From positions 185,827-249,826 of the forward strand of contig MU867088.1 in the NCBI GenBank assembly GCA_033725935.1: a stretch of DNA of 64,000 nt, written 5' to 3'. This document shows positions 45,036 to 55,032 of the stretch, in pieces (the first letter of the stretch is position 1; each line of letters starts with the position of its first letter). The notes beneath the pieces are model-generated. The model worked only from the letters and a program-made list of their open reading frames with translations, was not told the DNA's origin and did no database searches. This stretch comes from Cladorrhinum sp. PSN259. Taxonomy: Eukaryota; Ascomycota; Sordariomycetes; Sordariales; Podosporaceae. The position numbers were made by a program, and so were the translations under genes.

Positions 45036-47193
45036 ATGTCAAAGGTTGCGAGTGTGAAGGAGGCTGTCAAGGAGACGCTGGTTGGCTCCGAGGAGCCTGC
45101 GCAGCTCTCTGCTCAGACCAAGGCGCGCTTCGTCCGTTATGCCCTCAAGGACCCAGAGACGGGCGAGTCTTATCTCGGCCCCCAGGAATTCATCGACGCC
45201 GTCGCACCTCCCAGCGAGGACTTTGTAAGCCAGCCTCTTGTTACTCCTCTTCGCAAAACAATCAGCTGATATATGATCTACAAAAAAACAGCACAAGATC
45301 AAGCGGGAACAGTACTCGATCCTGTTCAACATCGCCGATCGAAAAGGCCAGGGCAAGGTGACTCTTGCTGACTGGGGCTACTTTGAGAACCTCCTAAGCA
45401 AGCCGGACGCCGAGTACGAAATTGCTTTCCGCATCTTCGATGTCGACCGTCTCGGCTCCGTCAAGTACGACGACTTCCGCAAGCTCTACGAACTCAACAA
45501 GGGGCCAGAAAACATTCCCTTTGACTGGGACAGCGAGTGGGCGAAATTGCACATTGGCAGCAAGACGAAGCACCACCTCGATTACTCGCAGTTTGCCCAG
45601 ATGTTGCGCGGTCTCCACGACGAGCGCGTCCGTCAGGCGTTCCAGTACCTCGACAAGAACGGCGACGGATACATTGAGCCTGAGGAGTTCCAGCGCATCA
45701 TCAACGAGACTTCCAGACATAAGCTCTCGGACCACTTACTGGAGAACTTGCAGACCCTGTGCAACATCTCGCAGGGCAGCAAGGTGTCGTATGCCAATGT
45801 CAGGGCATTCCAGAACGTGATCAAGGAGATGGATCTGGTGGAACTCATCGTTCGCCAGGCGTGCTCCAAGAGCAAGGACGGCAAGATCACCAGGACAGAG
45901 TTCCTCAACCAGGCCGCCAAGATCACCCGCTTCTCTCTTTTCACTCCCATGGAGGCAGACATTCTTTTCCACTTTGCCAGTCTCGATGAGCCATCAGGTC
46001 GCTTGGGTCTGAAGGACTTTGCCAAGGTTCTCGATGCTTCGTGGAGGAGTCGCGTGGGTGACGAGGCCGGGCGCGTTGCTGAGGTGGCCAAGACCAAGAC
46101 TCAGCAGTTCCTGTCGCAAGGTCTCGAATCCGCTTACGGTTTCGCTCTCGGCTCCCTCGCTGGTGCGTTCGGCGCATTCATGGTTTACCCGATCGATCTC
46201 GTCAAGACTCGTATGCAGAACCAGAGAGGAGCCAACCCAGGCCAAAGGTTATACAACAACTCGATCGATTGTTTCAAGAAGGTGGTGCGCAATGAGGGCT
46301 TTAAAGGATTGTATTCTGGTGTTTTGCCACAACTCGTTGGTGTTGCACCAGAAAAGGCCATCAAGCTCACGGTGAACGATCTCGTACGGAAGCAGCTCAC
46401 TGACAAGAACGGCAACATCCACTGGAGCTCCGAGGTGATCGCTGGTGGTACCGCCGGTGGTTGCCAGGTTGTCTTCACCAACCCTCTGGAAATTGTCAAG
46501 ATTCGTCTTCAGGTTCAGGGTGAGGTCGCCAAGAGCGTTGAGGGTGCTCCTAGGCGTTCGGCTATGTGGATCATCCGTAACCTTGGTCTCGTCGGTCTGT
46601 ACAAGGGCGCATCTGCCTGCTTGCTCCGTGACGTTCCCTTCTCGGCCATTTACTTCCCTACCTATTCGCACTTGAAGAAGGATCTCTTCGGAGAGTCGGC
46701 AACTAAGAAGCTCGGTATTCTTCAGCTTCTCACTGCGGGTGCCATTGCCGGTATGCCTGCTGCTTACCTCACGACGCCATGCGATGTCATCAAGACCCGT
46801 CTTCAAGTCGAGGCCCGCAAGGGTGATACTCAGTATACCGGTTTGAGACACGCAGCCAAGACTATCTGGAAGGAGGAAGGCTTCCGCGCGTTCTTCAAGG
46901 GCGGTCCCGCTCGTATCTTCCGGTCTTCGCCTCAATTCGGTTTCACTCTTGCTGCGTATGAGATGTTGCAAACTTCTTTCCCGTACCCCGGTAACAAGCC
47001 TGAGGCTAAGGGTGTTTCTTCGACGCTCAAAGAGAAGACTGCCGAGACTCCGTTTTATAGGTCGAGAAACGCTCTCAAGATTCTTTTGGATTTTGATGAG
47101 AATTTTGGACGAGTGCCGTTGGGGCCTAATGAGAAGGGGTGGAAGGCTTTGCCTGGTTGGATGGCTGCTAATGGTGGTGATAAGAGTGCGTAA
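45036..47193 (+). CDS. Mitochondrial aspartate/glutamate carrier with EF hands (aralar/citrin type)
   Basis: Exons are 45036..45224 and 45292..47193, with a 67-bp intron (gtaagc donor, aacag acceptor). The protein is 696 aa. The N-terminal half holds EF-hand-like loops, for example DVDRLGSVKYDDF and the canonical DKNGDGYIEPEEF. The C-terminal half has three mitochondrial-carrier repeats with the Px[DE]xx[KR]x[KR] signature: PIDLVKTRMQ (about residue 361), NPLEIVKIRLQ (about 458) and TPCDVIKTRLQ (about 557). A conserved C-terminal extension follows. It exchanges matrix aspartate for cytosolic glutamate plus a proton across the inner membrane, in the malate-aspartate shuttle. The EF hands suggest calcium control from the intermembrane space. 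Budding-yeast Agc1 lacks canonical EF hands, so this resembles the animal architecture. Confidence 0.95.
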
Positions 47194-48491
47194 GGGGGAA
47201 AATAATATGAAGAAGAAAGAAGAATGAAGACAAAAGGGAGAATGGGGCCCGGAATGATGGGGTGATGGAGTGTGAGTGTTCAGCGAGTTGCCGGCTACTA
47301 GGGTGGTATTGAGTTTCGGCCGCGTCCTTTTCGGCAATTTCGATGAAGAGGGGGTGTGGTGGAGGCCCGAACGGTAGTTTGTTGTGGTGCGGGTGGATTG
47401 ATCGTGCGACTTTGAGATGCAAGATTCAAGCAAGCCCGGATACCCATAACGACCGATGGATGATACACCCGCGACTGGAACTTGCACAAGTGCATCATCA
47501 TCATCAGCATCATGGATGTCGGTTCGAGTCGAGATGAGATGAGATGAGATGGAGACACAAAAACGGACGAACCTCTCACAGAAGTTTACATCACCCATTC
47601 TTTGTTTTGGAGGAGAGGACCCCCGCATTTTTCTGGTTCGAGTCAGAGCTCCAAGATCTTTGCATATGCATCATCATCATTTACAAAAAGGGGGCAGCAT
47701 GGCAAAGGTCAGAAAAAAGAAAGAAGAAAGAACACGATTATTTTTATTTTTTTCACGTTTTGCATATTTGTACTTTTTGTGTTTTATACTTTTCTCTTTT
47801 TAGCGGCAGAGCAGGCGTTTATATCTGGCGGGAGCTCTGTGATTTTATTTACTATTTAGTGGGACGGCTGTTTCTTTTTTTTTTTTTTTTGGTTCAATGT
47901 GTATCTTTGATGTCTTTTTTGTTGTTTTTAAAGAGACTAGACACTTCTAGACGAGATGAAGACTTACTTGATGAAGATAGAAATAAGGATCAGAGGATAT
48001 AAGCAGTTTTATCATGTATATGCGATATTGTTTTCTTAGTACTTGTTTTCTTTTTTTGTGTGTGTATGTTCTGCGTGTGTATGAGTGAGGAAGGATAAGG
48101 TGGATGGATGGAGGTTCAAAAAGGAGGGATGCGAGGGATGGGTGGATGGTGGGTTTGACGATGGGAGGTAGATGTGAGATTGTTTGTGTTATATAGACAA
48201 GACTAGACAAGAGTATATACATGAGACTTGGAGGGATAGATAGGTAGAATTGATTTGTTGAGGTGGTGTCGAGATTATATACTCTAAAGAACAGTTTCAA
48301 GAAGTTGATAGAAGTGAACGGTTATATGTCAATACATTTAGGTGAGCCAAAATCGGTCTCAACCAAGAAAGTGCCATGGGCAGCAGCAAATACTGTATCT
48401 GTGGTTCTTTTTCTCTTTATCTGCCTGGTATATATGTACCTCGACATTGTTATACTTTAACCCCATCTCCCACCGCTTTTTTTTCTTCTCT
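47194..48491. other. Convergent spacer, carrier and hypothetical-gene 3' flanks
   Basis: Tail-to-tail UTR-like sequence with T-rich runs (about 47873-47890), TG runs near 48058 and a short gagat repeat near 47528-47550. No gene recognised. Confidence 0.5.
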
Positions 48492-49573
48492 TTATTTTCC
48501 AACTAACCCCTCAGGTAAGCTCATTGAGAACCTCCTCCTCCTCCTACTCCTCTTTTCCTTTTTACACTTGATTACTTTCCCATCATTCTCTTTCCCATTC
48601 CCATTCCCATTCGCATTTTTACTCTTATTCCTAGTTTGTATCACCCCCTTTATTCCACCTCCTCCTGCATCTCGATCACTCGCCGCCATACCCACACCCA
48701 CACTCACCCGTCGTCCAAACACACCACCACCACCACCCTCCGCAATCATCTCCCTCCTCTCCCCCGCCTCCTTCTTTAATCTCTTGTAATCCTCGACCCA
48801 CTTTTCTTTCACACTCGCATTACCCTTATTATTATCATCGTAAAAACGACAAGTAAATAAAACCATGGCGTGCGCTTTGACGAGCTTTACGCAAAAGTTT
48901 ATGAGGGACACCTGGCGGTCCCTGTGCGCGAGTGCTTCTTTTTCTTGCGCGGCGTCGCGGAGGGCCATTTGTTGAGATAAAGAGGATCGGAGCGAGGGAG
49001 GGAGGCCCCCGTCGGTGTCGGTGCCGTGGGGCTTGCATTTGGAGGCTAGGGAGGCGAGGGCGTCGTCTATCTTTGAGAGGCGGGCGTCTGTTTGGTTGTC
49101 CCTTTTTGGGGGGAGTCATTAGATTAGTATATCAGTATATTGTGGGGTTTTGGGGAGATGGAAGGAAACTTAAGGGATGTTTTTTTTTTTTAAAAAAAAA
49201 AAAACATAGTTGGAAAAATGCAGAGTTTGGGTGACGGTGTGTGTAATATGTAAGGTGAGCGTGTGTGTATATGTAAAGGTGATGGAGATATATGGTTCTT
49301 GGGGGCTTTAGTGATTGTTTTTTTTGGGGGGTTGGGGATGAAGGGAGTTTGAGTAGATGAAATATATATATAGAAACAAAAAAAAAAAAAAGGGAGGGGG
49401 GGGGATACATACCACTCGACATTAAAACAATCAACACAGACGTATCCGATCCTGTACCTCCCTACCAGCTCCCTCTTCCCCTGAGGGCAGAGCAGCGAGC
49501 TCCCTTGGTCGCAGTGAAGCTGGAAGAGGTTCCGGTGCGCGCAGAGGTAGCGGATCAGGGCTATGTGGCACAT
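48492..49573 (-). CDS. Small Cys/His-rich fungal protein of unknown function
   Basis: Predicted exons on the minus strand are 49573..49413 and 49101..48492, giving 256 aa. The 311-bp intron (gtatgt donor, aaaag acceptor) is the longest in the window. Residues 1-54 are rich in Cys and His (C2, H3, C11, H13, H20, C21, C29, and the CxxC pair C46/C49), suggesting a metal-binding segment of a kind common in small fungal hypothetical proteins. The rest is helical and charged (opening DNQTDARLSKIDDALASLASK), then Gly- and Asn-rich with a basic KKEKRSRRRRR stretch near the end. The join preserves frame and gives NVEW-DNQTDAR. The exact 3' end and a possible further intron are uncertain. No function is assigned. 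Confidence 0.6.
49177..49207. repeat. Near-perfect A/T palindrome in an intron (ATG-T12-A13-CAT)
   Basis: T12 followed by A13, flanked by ATG and CAT, inside the 311-bp intron of the Cys/His-rich gene. It could form a long hairpin or cruciform. The exact run lengths may be affected by sequencing. Confidence 0.8.
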
Positions 49574-50823
49574 TGTGATTATTTGACGGAAGAAGGTGCG
49601 GGCATAACAAAGATGTGAGAAGGTTATGAGAATCAGAGTAAGATATATGTGGTGTGTGTTCCGCCGAAATGGAGGTAATACTGGGAAGAATAAAGGGTGA
49701 GCTGGATGTATGGTATCGCCAATATGGAGGCTGTCGTCTGTGATCAATCTGTTGAAGAAGATGACGAACGGTTTAAACGTTTGTTGCAGTTTATATCAGC
49801 ATGTTGTGTGTTTTAGTTTGTTGATATTCGAGATGGTCGCCGTATATGTCACACTTGTTGAAAAAAAGGGGCAGCCCTCCAGCAGGAAGATGGTAAGAGA
49901 AAAAAAAAAAAGAAAAGAGAGATCTGCAGAGATAGCTCGCCCAGGGGGATGGTAAACTGCAACCAAAAGGAGAAAAAAAGGAAAGAAATCTTGTTTATGT
50001 AAAGATCACACAAGCTGTACTACTTACTACCTTGTGGCAGCTTTGACGATATTTTGGGAAATTTGCCCTTCAAAGTCAACGAAGAAGATAAAGTCCCGAG
50101 AGATAAATAAACAAACAAGCTACATGCAGCAACAAGTGGATGGATGGTGGGCACGAGCGGCAAAATCTGGGTTTCCGCTGTCGACGACATAAACTTTCGA
50201 GCTGCCCTTACTTCTTCAGTTCATCAGCCCAAGGGGCAGGGAGGGGGTAAAATAGGATGATTTTGAGATGTTGTCTAGTGCAAGCCACATCTTACTAAAC
50301 CAAGAGAAGTACCCTATTCAACTCGAACCCTGCTCATTTACTTGCACGTAGATCACATATTATTTTACTTTGTTTTCTTGGTCTTGGTCCTTTATGAGAA
50401 CCTTTTCGAATCGAAAAATGAAAATTCTGGATGGACCATAAACAGTCAAGTCTCAAAGTGTACATATTGCATTGACTTTCCGAACCACTTTAGCCCAAAT
50501 CCACCAAATGGTTACAGATCCAAGCTTGCCACTAGCTTGTAGCTGTGTAGGCTAACGCCGACTCTGAACCTGGAGCAGGCGCCACCTGGATCGTGAAGGA
50601 GGGAGGGGGTCAGGGAGCTCGGGGCCGGCAGATGTTTTGACAAACATGTGTTGGTTAAGTTCCCGGATGTGTTGATATTTGGGTATCCAAAGTGCTGCGT
50701 GAAGTCTTCTATCTCATCTAGCCAAAAAATAACAATAAGAAATGCAGAATTCTATGCAATGACTGCAGCACATCCACTGAAGGCCTGCCTCATTAGTGGA
50801 AGGTGAAACTTTCCATGACCAAA
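49574..50823. other. Intergenic region
   Basis: Upstream of the Cys/His-rich gene and downstream of the cystinosin-like gene, both on the minus strand. No gene or clear motif seen; poly-A-rich segments lie near 49898-49912. Confidence 0.4.
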
Positions 50824-51747
50824 TTAGTCAATCCTTCTTTCCTGTCGCTCCTCATCCCCCAAGAGAGAATCATTCTCAGCCGTCTTTCCCTCAGAGCCAT
50901 GATAAAGCACATAATGCTGCCACATAAATATTGAATCGTACATCATCGAAACATTCCCCAAAGCAAACTTGACCGGATTACCCGTGATGCCAGACCAGTC
51001 ACCCTGCATGTAACTGTCAATACCCTGCTGCGAAATACTCAAGATTCCACCGCTAAAGTCCAATAGAATCTGAACAATACTCCAACCCTGAGTGGACTTG
51101 TTTCGGTAATTAATGAGGACCTGAGGGGAATACTTGACGATGGTCACAACAAGCTTGACGTAGGAAATGGCGTAAATAACGTCTAGCCAAACCCACGAAT
51201 GAATAGCTCCCTGGTGACTATCGCGTTCTGGGGAGCCGAGAACAACAAAGATGACGACAATGACGCCCACGACGCAGCCAAAGAAGATTCCCAGAATGAA
51301 ACGGCTCGGCTTGTTTCCCTTTGAGGGAGTAAACCCCCAGACGCGAGGGAAGAAATACTGACTCGTTGTTATGATGGACATGAATATTCCATTGAGAGCA
51401 AAGGTGATATCGTTGAACTGCACGGTGGGTGTAAGTCCCTTGTAGCGGGCGGCATATTGGGCGCGAATTAAGGGTGAGTAGTAGAGGGCGAAGTTGGAGA
51501 CGGCATATGCAGTGAAGCCTGGGGAGAAAAGGATTAGAATCACGCATAAGATACAGGAAGTACATAGATGTACAAGGACAGATATGTACATACCCAGACA
51601 ATTGATAAAAGGAAAATCAACCGTGGTCCCGGACGTCGATCGGCGCCTGTAGTTGAGCATTGACTGGGGGTAAAAGCTGAGGGACCACAAAATGAAATAG
51701 ACCCAGCCAAAGAGGGCCGATATGACTTCCAGATATGATGTCGCCAT
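50824..51747 (-). CDS. Cystinosin-like PQ-loop transporter (Ers1 family)
   Basis: Exons on the minus strand are 51747..51594 and 51518..50824, giving 282 aa. The 75-bp intron (gtatgt donor, ttctaat branch, ccccag acceptor) is a multiple of three with no stop, so the unspliced frame is open (307 aa). Splicing yields INCLG|FTAYAVSN, matching the family, whereas the retained form would add a hydrophobic insert. The two PQ-loop motifs are SFYPQSMLNYRRRS (about 24-37) and KYSPQVLINYRNKS (about 180-193), in a seven-helix layout. Cystinosin exports cystine from lysosomes with protons; in fungi a vacuolar role is expected. The acidic C-terminal tail may hold sorting signals. Confidence 0.92.
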   Translation of the reverse strand: MATSYLEVISALFGWVYFILWSLSFYPQSMLNYRRRSTSGTTVDFPFINCLGMYISVLVHLCTSCILCVILILFSPGFTAYAVSNFALYYSPLIRAQYAARYKGLTPTVQFNDITFALNGIFMSIITTSQYFFPRVWGFTPSKGNKPSRFILGIFFGCVVGVIVVIFVVLGSPERDSHQGAIHSWVWLDVIYAISYVKLVVTIVKYSPQVLINYRNKSTQGWSIVQILLDFSGGILSISQQGIDSYMQGDWSGITGNPVKFALGNVSMMYDSIFMWQHYVLYHGSEGKTAENDSLLGDEERQERRID

Positions 51748-52874
51748 GGTCGTTTATGAGGGAAAAAAACAGAAAAGAAAAAAGAATGGATGCGCGCAAT
51801 TGAATCCAGTGTTGCGCGACAATGTTGGGTCTCAAATGGTGAACATGAAGTTCTGCGACAAAAGTCAATTCCAGGATCAATCTGGGAATTACCGGGGCCC
51901 TGGTGCGGCATTGCGACGGCCAATTGCATCAAAAATCAAGCACGTGGGATGGAATGAAAAAAGTACCCTAACCCTCGCAAATGCCAAGAACGCCCAAGAT
52001 CGGCAGATAGGCGGGAAGCTAGGGATGTTCTTTTACGGGAGAAGGTCGCTGACGAAGTCGCTGAAGAAATGGAGAAGCTCGCTAAAGAAGAAACCTTGTA
52101 GTCTAATAATGTGTTGCATGTCTCTCAGATGCATGTTTCTGAATCTTTCCTCCGATTCTAGAGATCATGTCTCTCCCCTTTTTCTTCTTTGCATTGACAG
52201 CAGAGGTCCGTCCGGCACTTGACCCAAATGATTATTCTGGCAGGTGGTGCTAGCCTTTGTTCGTGATGGTGCATGCGACGCTGTCTTCTGACATCTCACC
52301 TTCCCGAATGCACGTCCCTGCATGTGAATCTACTATCGATTTCTTTCGTTTCAGTATCAAAGCATCCGATCAGGCCGAATCATCCTTGAGCTGTGCCGCC
52401 AAGTGACTTGATGGAACTTGCCATTCGCCGACATTTCCTGTAATCATCAAGTAACACGCATCACATGAAAAATGGGGGGGGGGGGGGGGGAACACATTTC
52501 CGGTTCCGTGTGTTTGCTTGTGTGGGTTGACAAGCAAGATCTCGCTTATCATATTCTCGAATAACAATGTAGGAAATTGGTCGACAAAGATGAGATGGAC
52601 ATCTCTGATTCGAGCTACGTACGTCATGAAATTGAGGGAGGGGGGGATAGATGGTGGTGGTGGCTGGCATCCTCCTCAATCCTTGCTTGCCTCTTTCGAG
52701 ACGGTCAAGAGACTATTGGAAGAGAGAGACACATCCTTGCGAGCAGCGATCTCACCGCTGGACTTTCTTTGTTACTCATCTCATCCATTCGTTCATATCT
52801 ACTCATTCTTTTTCCTATTTTCTTTTTCTTCTCACATCTTTCGTTACTCGAACCCAAAATAACCAATTCTCAAA
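51748..52874. promoter_or_regulatory. Divergent cystinosin-like / F-box-like gene upstream region
   Basis: 1.1 kb between divergent ATGs. It includes a G17 run at 52474-52490 and a pyrimidine-rich leader just before 52875. No coding sequence recognised. Confidence 0.45.
52474..52490. repeat. G17 homopolymer
   Basis: Uninterrupted run of 17 G in the divergent promoter between the cystinosin-like and F-box-like genes. Confidence 0.9.
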
Positions 52875-53668
52875 ATGACTTCTACCACAACCACCACTCA
52901 GCTCCAAACCGCGATGACATCTAATGAGCAACCACCAACGCTCATCCATCTAATCACGATGCCTTCGCTTCCGAAACCAACCTTTCTGACCATCCCGCTC
53001 GAACTACGACTCGAGATATACTCCCACATCCTCACTTTCCCTCCGCCGCCAACACCAGCACCGGTCTACCGATCACCTCGGTCCCCGCCAAGATCACCCT
53101 CGCCCGAACGCCCAAGGCACAACACGGCCTTACTCCTAACCTGCCGACAAACTCACCATGAGGCTACCTCCCTCTTATACAGCCTCAACACATTCAAGGC
53201 CGATCCGCTCTTACTCACATCTCTGCCATCGCCATTAGTGGACACCAAGTATTTACCTCTGATCCGGCACTGGTATGTTTTATCTCACAACCAACCCAAC
53301 CCAACCCAACCCTTCCTCTAATATTAATAAATCCTCCCAGGTCCATAAAAATCCGGCTCGACCCTCCGCCCTCCGAAATCCCAGAATACACACCCGCCAC
53401 CCTCTGCCACGCATTCAATAACTCCCACTCACTCACGATAACGCTCTGGCAGGCATCGTTCATGGGCGGGGTTGGGATTCGGGAGTTGGCCGCGTTCGAG
53501 TGCGTCAGGGGCGTGAGGAGTGTAAAAATACAGGGGATGATGCCTGGTTTCGGCCGGTACGTGAAGTGGTTAGAGGGCCAGATGAAAAAGCCGGTTGGGG
53601 TTGATATGGAGGGGGAGTATGAGCCTGAGGATGTTTGGGAGGGGAAGCGGTTGAGCGGGTGGAGTTAG
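52875..53668 (+). CDS. F-box/2EXR-like fungal protein
   Basis: Exons are 52875..53272 and 53341..53668, with a 68-bp intron (gtatgt donor, tcccag acceptor) containing a CCAAC pentanucleotide run. The protein is 241 aa. After a Thr-rich N-terminus, the segment FLTIPLELRLEIYSHIL resembles the start of F-box/2EXR-type domains common in filamentous fungi. It is followed by a Pro/Arg-rich insert and LLLTCRQTHHEATSLLY, a typical second motif (xxCRxxxxEAxxxxY) of this group. The function of such proteins is generally unknown; an F-box role in ubiquitin ligases is possible but unproven here. The join gives RHW|SIKIRLDP in frame. Confidence 0.72.
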
Positions 53669-54119
53669 TTGAGTTAATCGGTGTGAAAAAGGCGGAAGGG
53701 TGGTTTGGGGAAGTTCGTTATGGTTAGACTGTAAGAATTGGTTATGGGTAATGATAATGATGGAAGGGGATTGTTTGGAGAAAGAAGGGAGAAGGGATAA
53801 CATACCCATTCAGCGTTTGTTATCGAGGAGGGGAAAAAAAAAAAAAGGGAAGGGGGGGGATGCGCTGCTTTTACTTCCAGGCAATTATCTAATCAACTAA
53901 TATCCAAAAGACATACAAAACTAATCAAGTCACATCACAAAACCCAAGTCAACTCTAGAACAAACAAAATAAGGGGGGAACCAATGTCTCATTGTAAATT
54001 TTATCCCCTCATCATCAAACTATTCAAACGAGTGTCTTCCCAAATTTTATCCCCTAATTCCTAATACTTGTAAAAAAAAAAAATGAAATAAAAAGAAAAA
54101 CGCCCACGAGACCGGCGCA

Positions 54120-54144
54120 GCGATAGCGTAAAAAGCATTGTCGC
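54120..54144. repeat. Hairpin element copy 1 (GCGA...TCGC arms)
   Basis: GCGA, core TAGCGTAAAAAGCATTG, TCGC. It shares its core with three neighbours. The arms are complementary but differ in sequence from the other copies. Confidence 0.7.
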
Positions 54145-54253
54145 CCACCACGTATTCTTGAAGGTCCCCCCTCCCCTCACAAAGTCGGGGGTTTACGTAC
54201 GTACTTCTACATACAACCTTCTCCATCTCGGTCACTCGGACACGCCCTTTCCA

Positions 54254-54279
54254 AGCGATGGCGTAAGAGCACTTTCGCT
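54254..54279. repeat. Hairpin element copy 2 (AGCGA...TCGCT arms)
   Basis: AGCGA, core TGGCGTAAGAGCACTT, TCGCT. The arms extend by CC/GG around a bulged A. Confidence 0.7.
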
Positions 54280-54319
54280 GGTGATGAAAAAATCGTTTTT
54301 TTTTTCTTTCTTTCCACTC

Positions 54320-54324
<5 letters not shown>

Positions 54325-54350
<26 letters not shown>
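54325..54350. repeat. (GA)n microsatellite
   Basis: Dinucleotide AG run of about 13 units between hairpin copies 2 and 3. Confidence 0.9.
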
Positions 54351-54355
<5 letters not shown>

Positions 54356-54621
54356 TGTTCGTCGTCGAGTAGTTTTTAGTTTGTTGTTTGAATCCATCAC
54401 AACAGACAGGCGCATCTTTCAACACATATGGGGTATCATAAGACAGAAAGAAAAAAAAATGCAGAAAAAGGAGAAAAAGCCAGACCGCAAAAAAGAAAGA
54501 AAAAAAGGCATTATCCTCCCACTGTTGTTTCTCTCGTCGTCGTCGTCGTCGTCCCTAGTGGTGATCGTTCCTTTCGTCCCCCATATCCAAAAGTGTCTCT
54601 CTCCCAAAAGAAAAAAAAGGT

Positions 54622-54654
54622 GAACTCGATAGCGTAAGAAGCATTTTCGAGTTC
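54622..54654. repeat. Hairpin element copy 3 (GAACTCGA...TCGAGTTC arms)
   Basis: An 8-bp perfect stem, GAACTCGA / TCGAGTTC, encloses the core TAGCGTAAGAAGCATTT. This is the longest stem of the family. Confidence 0.75.
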
Positions 54655-54710
54655 CCCCTTCTTCTCTTGTTTGAAACGGTCTTCGTAAAACTTGTCCGTT
54701 TGTTTTCGTC

Positions 54711-54734
54711 AACAATGGCGTAAAAAGCACTGTT
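54711..54734. repeat. Hairpin element copy 4 (AACA...TGTT arms)
   Basis: AACA, core ATGGCGTAAAAAGCAC, TGTT. The core is conserved; the 4-bp stem is shorter and offset by one base relative to copies 1-3. Confidence 0.6.
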
Positions 54735-55032
54735 ACCACATGTCGATTTCTCAAACGGGGGACGTTTTGTCGTTTGCGTAACGGTGAAAACCCAGACTCG
54801 GATATCCGGAATCGTTTTTTATTTTTGTGTTTTATTTTTTCGTCGAATATTTTGTCGATGTAATTTCCGTAAATGGTGTGTAAAAAAGAGTGTTGAGAAA
54901 TGAAGTTTGTTGTTAAGGGGTAAAACGAAATCACCCCTGAAGAGTCACATCTACACCACAACCACCGCCGATGGCAAGACTGGCAAGCTTCGTCTCACCA
55001 TCCCGCCCCCCAAAAAGTTAAAGCGACCCCGC

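Larger units (their letters stand above)
53669..55032. other. Convergent spacer with repeated hairpin elements
   Basis: 3' flanks of the F-box-like gene (+) and the Dal5-type permease (-). Holds four related hairpin-like elements (54120-54734), a GA run at about 54325-54350 and a TCG run at about 54534-54552. No protein-coding gene seen. Confidence 0.6.

Noticed and set aside
46249..47628. 459-residue open frame on the minus strand
   Set aside because: It overlaps the aspartate/glutamate carrier exon in antisense, has no domain, and arises from codon bias of the real plus-strand gene.
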